Source: Candidatus Zixiibacteriota bacterium
GTDB lineage: Bacteria; Zixibacteria; MSB-5A5; UBA10806
Assembly (NCBI GenBank): GCA_003520965.1
Contig: DOTU01000286.1
Location: 1 to 6,202 of the forward strand
Direction: 5' to 3'
Length of the DNA: 6,202 nt
Shown here: piece by piece, positions 1 through 5,101 of the stretch
Layout of the letters: every line of letters begins with the position of its first letter
How positions within the stretch are numbered: the first letter of the stretch is position 1
Made by a program: the position numbers and the translations under genes
The notes under the pieces: generated by a model
Seen by the model: the letters and a program-made list of their open reading frames with translations, nothing else
What the model was told of the DNA's origin: nothing
The model's database searches: none

Positions 1-8
1 ACAAAATA

Positions 9-36
9 GTAGGTCAAAACCCCTTAGCGTTTTGAC
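9..36 (+). repeat. REP-like element 1 (GTAG + palindrome)
   Basis: GTAG (9-12) is followed immediately by the inverted repeat GTCAAAAC (13-20) / GTTTTGAC (29-36), an 8-bp perfect stem with an 8-nt loop. ATTC follows the 3' arm. A GTAG tetranucleotide at the 5' foot of an extragenic palindrome is the known hallmark of REP elements mobilised by RAYT (TnpA-REP) proteins; assignment to that class is inference. The loop heptamer CTTAGCG (23-29) recurs in the palindrome at 1344-1390. Confidence 0.65.
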
Positions 37-45
37 ATTCCCGTA

Positions 46-69
46 GTAGGTCGGGAGCTTGCTCCCGAC
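46..69 (+). repeat. REP-like element 2 (GTAG + palindrome)
   Basis: GTAG (46-49, with an overlapping second GTAG at 43-46) is followed by the arms GTCGGGAGC (50-58) and GCTCCCGAC (61-69), a 9-bp perfect inverted repeat around a TT centre. The stem is GC-rich and stable. No T-tract follows, so it does not look like an intrinsic terminator. It shares the GTC...GAC stem ends with elements 1 and 3 but not the inner stem. Confidence 0.7.
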
Positions 70-80
70 GATCCGACAAT

Positions 81-105
81 GTAGGTCGGCAGTTTATCTG
101 CCGAC
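81..105 (+). repeat. REP-like element 3 (GTAG + palindrome)
   Basis: GTAG (81-84) is followed by GTCGGCAG (85-92), loop TTTAT (93-97) and CTGCCGAC (98-105), an 8-bp perfect stem. ATTC follows the 3' arm, as in element 1. The arms differ from element 2 at both sides in a compensating way, so base pairing is kept while sequence changes. Confidence 0.7.
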
Positions 106-117
106 ATTCGGGCAGTC

Positions 118-141
118 GTAGCGCAGGTCGCCTGCGACCTG
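118..141 (+). repeat. REP-like element 4 (GTAG + two alternative hairpins)
   Basis: GTAG (118-121) is followed by CGCAGG (122-127), TCG, CCTGCG (131-136). The same bases can also form a mutually exclusive stem, CAGGTCGC (124-131) with GCGACCTG (134-141). Its core CAGGTCGCCTG (124-134) recurs exactly at 1442-1452 upstream of ligA. This is the last of four palindromes packed into about 130 bp. Confidence 0.65.
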
Positions 142-289
142 AGGGCTTAACAATAAACAATAGATTAGAAAGGAAAACCGCGTAAATTTTCAAACCCCCT
201 TATCAAAACCGACTTTTCATAAAATATAACAATTGGAATTTCAGATATTCCCTGTAGATTTGTTGTCCCTAAATTGATAGATTAAAACA
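142..289. other. AT-rich leader between the REP cluster and the squalene synthase gene
   Basis: I see no gene, no strong hairpin and no consensus promoter here. The best promoter-like pair is weak: TTGGAA (233-238), 16 nt, TAGATT (255-260). No purine-rich Shine-Dalgarno precedes the ATG at 290; the immediate upstream bases are AT-rich. The squalene synthase is therefore read either from an unrecognised promoter here or through the REP cluster from outside the window. Confidence 0.5.
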
Positions 290-1330
290 ATGACTGATAA
301 GGCAAACAAACAATTCGTCAACGAATTCATTCCCAGGGTCAGCCGAACCTTTGCTCTGGCCATCAAATTTCTACCGATGGAGCTGAGGCATCCGGTCTTC
401 ACGGCTTATCTTCTCTGCCGTGTTGCTGATACCATCGAGGATTCCCCGCACATCCAGCCGGACGATAAACGGATTCGCCTTATGCATCTAAACAAACTCC
501 TTTTATCTGCCGCTGATGGGGCCAAAACATCTCCTAACGATCTCACCCCTTTGTATCAAGGCATTAATCCTGAGCATGGTCACGATCACCGTCTCCTTGT
601 TGAAAGCTTGAAACTATTCGATGTCCTGGCCGAGCTTCCTGATGAGAAAAGAAAGATCATCTATCACTGGGCAGGGGAGATGGCATTTGGCATGGCTGAA
701 TTCTCCCAAATAACCGCCCGCCACGATAATCAAATAGTGGCCATAGACAATGTTGCTCAATGGGATCGCTACTGCTATTATGTCGCTGGTACTGTCGGTC
801 ACATGCTGACCGAGCTATTCATATCCGAATATCGATTTGATACCAATGCCGCTGATGGGATGCTTCGTCTCTGCGATTCATTCGGCCTCGGTCTTCAAAA
901 GGTCAACACTATCAAGGATGTCCCCGGCGACATGGCGCGAGGCGTCGTTTTTCTGCCCAAAGATATTATGACAAAGTATAGCCTTACTCCCGATCTCTTA
1001 AGCGATATAAAATATGAGGCACCGCTCACGGATTTTGTGCGCGAGCTAACAGAAATGTCTGGCCACCATCTTGATGATGCCATCGAATACACAACCTTCA
1101 TCCCGGAGCGGCTCAAAGGAGTCCGGATGTTTCTTGCCGTCCCGGTTTTACTTGCGCGGGCAACTCTAAATCTCATCAACAAATTTCCTGTGCAGACAAT
1201 GGTTGGGCCGGCAGTCAAAATCTCTCATGCTGATGTAGCCCGCCTGACTGCTATGGCCAAACTGCATTCGCCATCAAACGCGGCGCTCAAGAAATATTAT
1301 TCGAAATTAAAAGCCAGATCTCCGTCCTGA
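290..1330 (+). CDS. Squalene/phytoene synthase family protein, probable squalene synthase (farnesyl-diphosphate farnesyltransferase)
   Basis: Predicted to condense two farnesyl diphosphates head-to-head, via presqualene diphosphate, to squalene, feeding hopanoid or sterol-type lipids. Seen in the 346-residue product: the VSRTFA segment (17-22); the first aspartate-rich motif DTIED (47-51); YYVAGTVG (163-170); and the second motif in LQKVNTIKDVPGD (D210, D214) followed by FLP (221-223). These are the Mg2+/diphosphate-binding motifs of the trans-head-to-head prenyl synthases. The YVAG block, the LQK-N-I-KD wording and the tail (FLAVPVLLARATLNL, 281-295) resemble eukaryotic and free-standing bacterial squalene synthases more than HpnC, HpnD or CrtB, which are usually shorter (about 280-300 residues). 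The C-terminal membrane anchor of the eukaryotic enzymes is absent, so a soluble or peripheral protein is likely. No hpnC, hpnE, cyclase or desaturase gene lies nearby. The start at 290 is favoured because the conserved N-terminal helix follows directly; there is no clear Shine-Dalgarno. A dehydrosqualene or phytoene product cannot be excluded from sequence. Confidence 0.88.
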   Translation: MTDKANKQFVNEFIPRVSRTFALAIKFLPMELRHPVFTAYLLCRVADTIEDSPHIQPDDKRIRLMHLNKLLLSAADGAKTSPNDLTPLYQGINPEHGHDHRLLVESLKLFDVLAELPDEKRKIIYHWAGEMAFGMAEFSQITARHDNQIVAIDNVAQWDRYCYYVAGTVGHMLTELFISEYRFDTNAADGMLRLCDSFGLGLQKVNTIKDVPGDMARGVVFLPKDIMTKYSLTPDLLSDIKYEAPLTDFVRELTEMSGHHLDDAIEYTTFIPERLKGVRMFLAVPVLLARATLNLINKFPVQTMVGPAVKISHADVARLTAMAKLHSPSNAALKKYYSKLKARSPS

Positions 1331-1343
1331 AAAAGTGGATGAG

Positions 1344-1390
1344 GTAGGTTGAGTTCCGAATCCCGCTCTTAGCGGGATGAGAAACCCGAC
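1344..1390 (+). repeat. REP-like element 5, long imperfect palindrome after the squalene synthase gene
   Basis: GTAG (1344-1347) is followed by GTTGAGTT (1348-1355), which pairs with AACCCGAC (1383-1390) with one A-C mismatch and one G-T wobble. Then comes a 4x4 internal loop (1356-1359 / 1379-1382) and a perfect inner stem ATCCCGCT (1360-1367) / AGCGGGAT (1371-1378) with a CTT loop. ATT follows, as in elements 1 and 3. It lies 13 bp after the squalene synthase stop. It may protect the transcript 3' end, but there is no T-tract for intrinsic termination. Confidence 0.7.
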
Positions 1391-1401
1391 ATTATTATGT
1401 C

Positions 1402-1425
1402 CCCCGATCGAATTGACTTCAATAC
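1402..1425 (+). repeat. Direct repeat, upstream copy (24 bp, pair with 1486-1509)
   Basis: This segment matches 1486-1509 at 21 of 24 positions (shared frame CCCCGAT.GAATTGAC.TCAA.AC). Allowing a 1-base gap, weaker similarity extends about 9 bases to the left. The copy contains TTGACT (1413-1418), equivalent to the -35 box in the downstream copy, but no matching -10 follows at the right distance. Confidence 0.6.
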
Positions 1426-1440
1426 TGCTTTGGAGTGGCT

Positions 1441-1458
1441 TCAGGTCGCCTGACCTGA
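1441..1458 (+). repeat. Hairpin 6, REP-core relative between the two direct repeats
   Basis: TCAGGTC (1441-1447), loop GCCT, GACCTGA (1452-1458) form a 7-bp perfect stem. The 11-base core CAGGTCGCCTG (1442-1452) is identical to the core of element 4, and as there an alternative CAGG/CCTG hairpin is possible. It lacks an adjacent GTAG; GGAG occurs 9 nt upstream (1432-1435). Confidence 0.5.
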
Positions 1459-1485
1459 CGTGTTTAAATCCATCTTTAATAATAT

Positions 1486-1509
1486 CCCCGATAGAATTGA
1501 CATCAAAAC
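1486..1509 (+). repeat. Direct repeat, downstream copy (24 bp), overlapping the ligA -35 box
   Basis: Partner of 1402-1425, offset by exactly 84 bp. It includes the full TTGACA (1497-1502) of the ligA promoter. The pair could be binding sites for a regulator, or the remains of a duplication into which hairpin 6 was inserted. Confidence 0.6.
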
Positions 1510-1525
1510 CATATCATAATATAAT
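1497..1525 (+). promoter_or_regulatory. Consensus sigma70-type promoter for ligA and the downstream genes
   Basis: A perfect -35 TTGACA (1497-1502), a 17-nt spacer and a perfect -10 TATAAT (1520-1525). The expected start of transcription, about 7 nt after the -10, is near 1532, which is essentially at the ligA ATG (1533). Confidence 0.85.
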
Positions 1526-1532
1526 AGAATAT

Positions 1533-3545
1533 ATGAATACCAATCCCAAAAAGCGTGCCCAGGAACTCCGTGAACAGTTAGAGCATCACAACTACCTCTA
1601 TTACGTTCTCGATAAACCTGAAATTTCTGACGCCGACTACGATGACCTTTTCGACGAGCTTTCCCGTCTTGAGGCCGAGCATCCGGAGCTTCGTACTCCC
1701 GACTCTCCTACCCAAAGAGTTGGCGCCGCTCCGGTCACCAAATTCCCCACCTGCAAGCATATTATTCCCATGCTATCACTCGGCAAATGCACCACCAGCG
1801 AGGAGTTTCGGGAATTCAATACTCGCGTCAAAGGATTATTGGCCGGAACCGGGAAGATTGAATACAGTATCGAGCCCAAATATGACGGTTTGGCTGTTAC
1901 GTTAATATACAAAAACGGATTGCTCGAAATCGGCGCTACTCGCGGTGACGGTTTCACCGGGGAGGTTGTTACCGAAAATCTCAAGACGGTGCGAACTGTA
2001 CCGCTCAAGCTTCGCGGACATGATTTTCCAAAAACAATAGAAGTGCGCGGCGAAGTCATTATTTATAACGCCGATTTTGAGAAATTTAATAAACAGCGCC
2101 TTGACTCCAATTTGGAGCTATTTGCCAATCCTCGCAACATGGCCGCCGGATCGCTTCGCCAACTCGATTCACGTATCACCGCTGGCAGACCTCTTCGCTT
2201 CATCGCCTATGGTATTGGGGTAATTGAGGGTATTTCGTTTGACGGGCATCACGAAACCATGAAATACCTTAAGTCGGTTGGTTTTCAGGTCAGCGAGTTT
2301 CTAAAAAGCTCTGAAGCAACTGATGGCGTGGAGAGCTACTATGAAGACATTCTCTCCAAGAGAGATTCACTGCCTTATGATATCGATGGCATCGTCATCA
2401 AAGTTGATTCTTACCGCCAGCAGGCGGCGGCGGGCATACTGTCTCGTTCGCCGCGCTGGGCGATTGCCTGGAAATTCCCGGCCATTCAGCGCACCACGAT
2501 TATAGAGGATATCAAGGTACAGGTCGGACGTACCGGAATTCTGACTCCCGTTGCCTATCTCAAACCGGTGGAGGTTGGCGGCGTCACCGTTTCCCGAGCT
2601 ACGTTGCACAACGAGCAAGAGGTTGAGCGCAAGGATATCCGGGTTGGGGATACAGTGATCATTCAGCGGGCCGGCGATGTTATACCAGCCGTGGTCAAAG
2701 TCATCACCGAAAAGCGCTCGGGCCATGAGAAAAAGTTTACTATGCCCCTGAAATGCCCCGAGTGCGGCTCTCCCGTGCAGCGGGTAGAAGGCGAAGTTGC
2801 CGTGCGTTGCTCATCCCTTTACTGCCCCGCTCAGATTACCGAAAAGATTACCCACTTTGGTTCCAGATCTGCTATGGATATCGAGGGCCTGGGTTATCGT
2901 ACAATCGAACTATTTGTCGAAAAGGGATTCATCAAAGATATTTCCGATCTTTACCTTTTACCTTCGAAACGCGAGGAGATTCTTCAGATCGATCGCATGG
3001 GCGAAAAATCGTTTACCAATCTCGAAACAGCACTGGAGAATTCAAAAAAGCGTGAATTGCCAAGAATCATTTATGCTCTGGGCATACCCGGCGTGGGGGA
3101 GACCACGGCTTATCTTTTGACCGAACAATTTACTTCGATAGAGCGCCTTATGAAGGCCAGCGAAGAAGAAATAAACGATATCAAAGGTATCGGCCCCATC
3201 TTGGCGCATTCTATTCACACATTTTTTAGGGATGAATACAACGTTGCCGTAATAAATAAGCTTAAGAAATATGGCGTTGAATTCCCGGTGATGATTAGCG
3301 AAAATAAGCATGGCCCGCTGACCGGTAAAACATTTGTTCTCACCGGTGCCCTGGATAGCTGTTCCCGAAGCGAGGCCCAAAAGGAGATCGAAAAACTCGG
3401 CGGCAAAGTTACATCGTCAGTTTCCCAAAAAACCGATTATGTCGTGGCCGGAGCCGATCCGGGAAGCAAGTTGGATAAAGCAAATAAACTTGGCGTGACC
3501 GTTCTTGATGAATCCGAATTTAAGAAGCTATTAGGTTTGAAATGA
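1533..3545 (+). CDS. ligA: NAD+-dependent DNA ligase LigA
   Basis: Seals nicks in double-stranded DNA during replication and repair, using NAD+ to adenylate its active-site lysine. The 670-residue product matches the usual family length and order. The N-terminal NAD-binding Ia region includes ISDADYDDLF (31-40). The adenylation domain has the E-x-K-x-DG motif with K116 as nucleophile. Next come an OB fold (about 320-400, including VGRTG and GDVIPAVV), a four-cysteine zinc finger (C408, C411, C426, C431), tandem helix-hairpin-helix motifs (about 440-580, including GIPGVG and IKGIGP) and a C-terminal BRCT domain (about 594-670). The frame stays open upstream to an ATG at 1377, but that ATG is inside a REP palindrome and the extra 52 residues are unlike LigA, so 1533 is chosen. 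No Shine-Dalgarno is present; the adjacent promoter implies a leaderless message. The 3' end overlaps the next gene by ATGA, suggesting translational coupling. Confidence 0.97.
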   Translation: MNTNPKKRAQELREQLEHHNYLYYVLDKPEISDADYDDLFDELSRLEAEHPELRTPDSPTQRVGAAPVTKFPTCKHIIPMLSLGKCTTSEEFREFNTRVKGLLAGTGKIEYSIEPKYDGLAVTLIYKNGLLEIGATRGDGFTGEVVTENLKTVRTVPLKLRGHDFPKTIEVRGEVIIYNADFEKFNKQRLDSNLELFANPRNMAAGSLRQLDSRITAGRPLRFIAYGIGVIEGISFDGHHETMKYLKSVGFQVSEFLKSSEATDGVESYYEDILSKRDSLPYDIDGIVIKVDSYRQQAAAGILSRSPRWAIAWKFPAIQRTTIIEDIKVQVGRTGILTPVAYLKPVEVGGVTVSRATLHNEQEVERKDIRVGDTVIIQRAGDVIPAVVKVITEKRSGHEKKFTMPLKCPECGSPVQRVEGEVAVRCSSLYCPAQITEKITHFGSRSAMDIEGLGYRTIELFVEKGFIKDISDLYLLPSKREEILQIDRMGEKSFTNLETALENSKKRELPRIIYALGIPGVGETTAYLLTEQFTSIERLMKASEEEINDIKGIGPILAHSIHTFFRDEYNVAVINKLKKYGVEFPVMISENKHGPLTGKTFVLTGALDSCSRSEAQKEIEKLGGKVTSSVSQKTDYVVAGADPGSKLDKANKLGVTVLDESEFKKLLGLK

Positions 3546-3982
3546 CCAACTCCGAATTAGCGTCTTTATTTGATGAACTGGCCGACATTATGGAAATCGC
3601 CGGAGAGAATCATTTCAAGATACGAGCTTATCGTAACGCTAGTGAAGTCATATCTGCCACCAAGGAAAATATCGCGACCCTGCCTCCGGAAAAGCTTCAG
3701 CAAATCCCCGGAATAGGGAAAGCTATCGCCGGGAAAATCAGCGAAACAGGGGAGAAGGGTACATTTAACACTTCGGAAAAATGGCGGCAAACCGGATTCG
3801 CTTCGCTCAGGCCGCTGCTTGGCATTCCGGGTGTTAACATTAAAATCATCAGAGCCATGATAAAAGATTTGGGAATTTCATCAATCGACGATCTTAAAAA
3901 GATAATTGCGGATGAGACCTTTCTATTGTATGATAAGCTCAGCGAGAAAACTAGGAACAGCATAATCAAGATGGCAAAGTAA
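3542..3982 (+). CDS. Stand-alone PolX N-terminal-like helix-hairpin-helix protein (Pol beta 8-kDa domain-like)
   Basis: This 146-residue product resembles only the first part of bacterial family X DNA polymerases. The helical start (residues 1-31) has the ENHFKIRAYR motif, followed by a helix-hairpin-helix IPGIGKAIAGKI (55-66), a second with a changed turn, IPGVNIKIIRAMI (95-107), and a third, degenerate element near 128-145. Aligned by eye to the human Pol beta 8-kDa domain, K26, Y30 and K65 correspond to K35, Y39 and the dRP-lyase Schiff-base lysine K72. There is no palm domain with catalytic aspartates and no PHP exonuclease domain. The gene stops cleanly at TAA, and the membrane protein gene starts 4 bp later, so this is not an obvious frameshift. 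It starts in a 4-bp overlap with the ligA stop; AGGT (3533-3536) is a weak Shine-Dalgarno. Likely role (inference): DNA-end or nick binding, perhaps 5'-dRP removal, alongside LigA. A purely structural DNA-binding role is the main alternative. Confidence 0.8.
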   Translation: MTNSELASLFDELADIMEIAGENHFKIRAYRNASEVISATKENIATLPPEKLQQIPGIGKAIAGKISETGEKGTFNTSEKWRQTGFASLRPLLGIPGVNIKIIRAMIKDLGISSIDDLKKIIADETFLLYDKLSEKTRNSIIKMAK

Positions 3983-3986
3983 AGTT

Positions 3987-5090
3987 ATGGCTGACGTGAA
4001 AACCGAAAAAACCGATTCTGAAGAACTAACCCTTAAGTTTATTGCTCTGCCGATCCTGGTGATCGCTGCCGCGACAGCCCTTTTACATTTTGCCGCACCA
4101 ATTCTTATACCCATAGCGCTCGCAGCGGCCCTTACCTATCTGCTTTTACCTGTCGTTAATTTATTGAAACGCTTAAAAATACCACACTGGGCGGCGGTTT
4201 TAATTGTCATGATCATTGTGGTTGGGATATTCGTTCTAATATCATACTATTTAATCGGCGAAATAACCGATCTGGCCTCGACCTTGCCTCAATATAAAGA
4301 CAAGATTCAAGCGGAAATTCAAAACTGGAATGTCCGAGCAATGGAGCTTTTCGAGAAACTTCCCACTTTCCTGAAGAACTCTGGCAATATGTCTGTAGAT
4401 GCCGACAAGGTTGGCACTCTGGGCAAATTTCTACTCAAGGGAGCCTCTTCGATTACCAATGCCATTGTCGGGCTGGTTTTAGTATTTTTCCTGGCTCTGT
4501 TCATGCTGCTTGAGGCCGATTTGTTCAAGAGGAAATTTAAGCGCGTTTTCGGCGGTACGCATGAAGAGGAAGCGGGAAAAATTCTACAGGAAATTACTAC
4601 TCAGATCAAGGGATATCTTCAAGTCAGATTCTACGTTTTCGTTGGCCTATCGATCATCATTACGGTTGGGCTCTTAATTTTCGACGTGCAATATGCTTAT
4701 GTTTGGGGGCCACTGGCGGGTTTGCTTAATATTATCCCTTATATCGGTTCGATCGCGGGGGCGATTCCTCCAATTATCGTGACCGGGATACAGCATAACT
4801 CCATCCTGCAAATGGTCTATGTCGCTCTGTTTTTTCTCGTATTGCAGACAATTGAAGGAAATTATATCACCCCCAAACTTACGACTACGTCAGTCGATCT
4901 TAACACAGTTACATCGCTTATATCGGTTATTTATTGGGGCTGGATCTGGGGTGGGATCGGCCTGTTTCTGGCAATCCCTATTACGGCCGCTATCAAGGTT
5001 ATCTGCGATCATATCGAACCTTTAAAGCCGATTGGGATAATCCTGGGCACCGAGCGCAAAGATGGCGAAACCGCTATCCAAAATATCTGA
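3987..5090 (+). CDS. AI-2E/PerM family transporter-like inner-membrane protein
   Basis: The 367-residue product has the family layout: a charged cytoplasmic start, two close hydrophobic segments (about 17-36 and 37-57) and a third (69-91). A long soluble stretch (92-150) follows, then another segment (155-176), a charged loop (177-208) and a cluster of hydrophobic segments (216-232, 238-266, 273-288, 308-338). Family signatures seen are LLNIIPYIG (246-254), EGNYITPKL (290-298) and GLFLAIP (325-331). Members have been proposed to export autoinducer-2 or act as ion/H+ antiporters or permeases; the substrate cannot be told from sequence, and the family name should not be read as evidence for quorum sensing. 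It starts 4 bp after the helix-hairpin-helix gene with no clear Shine-Dalgarno, so it is probably co-transcribed from the ligA promoter. No terminator is visible after its stop; the convergent gene ends 11 bp away. Confidence 0.9.
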   Translation: MADVKTEKTDSEELTLKFIALPILVIAAATALLHFAAPILIPIALAAALTYLLLPVVNLLKRLKIPHWAAVLIVMIIVVGIFVLISYYLIGEITDLASTLPQYKDKIQAEIQNWNVRAMELFEKLPTFLKNSGNMSVDADKVGTLGKFLLKGASSITNAIVGLVLVFFLALFMLLEADLFKRKFKRVFGGTHEEEAGKILQEITTQIKGYLQVRFYVFVGLSIIITVGLLIFDVQYAYVWGPLAGLLNIIPYIGSIAGAIPPIIVTGIQHNSILQMVYVALFFLVLQTIEGNYITPKLTTTSVDLNTVTSLISVIYWGWIWGGIGLFLAIPITAAIKVICDHIEPLKPIGIILGTERKDGETAIQNI

Positions 5091-5101
5091 TTATAATACG
5101 C

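Noticed and set aside
9..141. CRISPR array
   Set aside because: The hairpins have different stems, spacers are short and irregular (roughly 9-12 nt), and no constant repeat exists beyond GTAG and short stem ends.
233..260. Promoter for the squalene synthase gene (TTGGAA, 16 nt, TAGATT)
   Set aside because: Both boxes match only 4 of 6 consensus bases; too weak to report as a feature.
895..1218. Minus-strand open frame inside the squalene synthase gene
   Set aside because: It overlaps a well-supported gene, has composition typical of a frame shadow and shows no recognisable motif.
1344..1400. Intrinsic terminator of the squalene synthase gene
   Set aside because: The hairpin is strong but is followed by mixed sequence without a T-tract; the GTAG foot fits a REP element better.
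1377..1532. Possible 52-residue N-terminal extension of LigA
   Set aside because: It is made of palindrome, direct repeat, hairpin and promoter sequence, and has no resemblance to LigA; starting at 1533 gives the normal 670-residue length.
2367..2726. Minus-strand open frame inside ligA, with similar shadows elsewhere in ligA
   Set aside because: Overlaps conserved ligase domains; no motif or ribosome binding site of its own.
3542..3982. Frameshifted remnant of a full-length PolX
   Set aside because: The downstream DNA immediately encodes an intact AI-2E family protein; no palm or PHP residues were found, and the reading frame and start are intact.
5092..5097. TATAAT sequence between the convergent genes as a promoter
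   Set aside because: No suitable -35 was seen upstream and no gene begins downstream on that strand; probably chance in an AT-rich stop-codon region.
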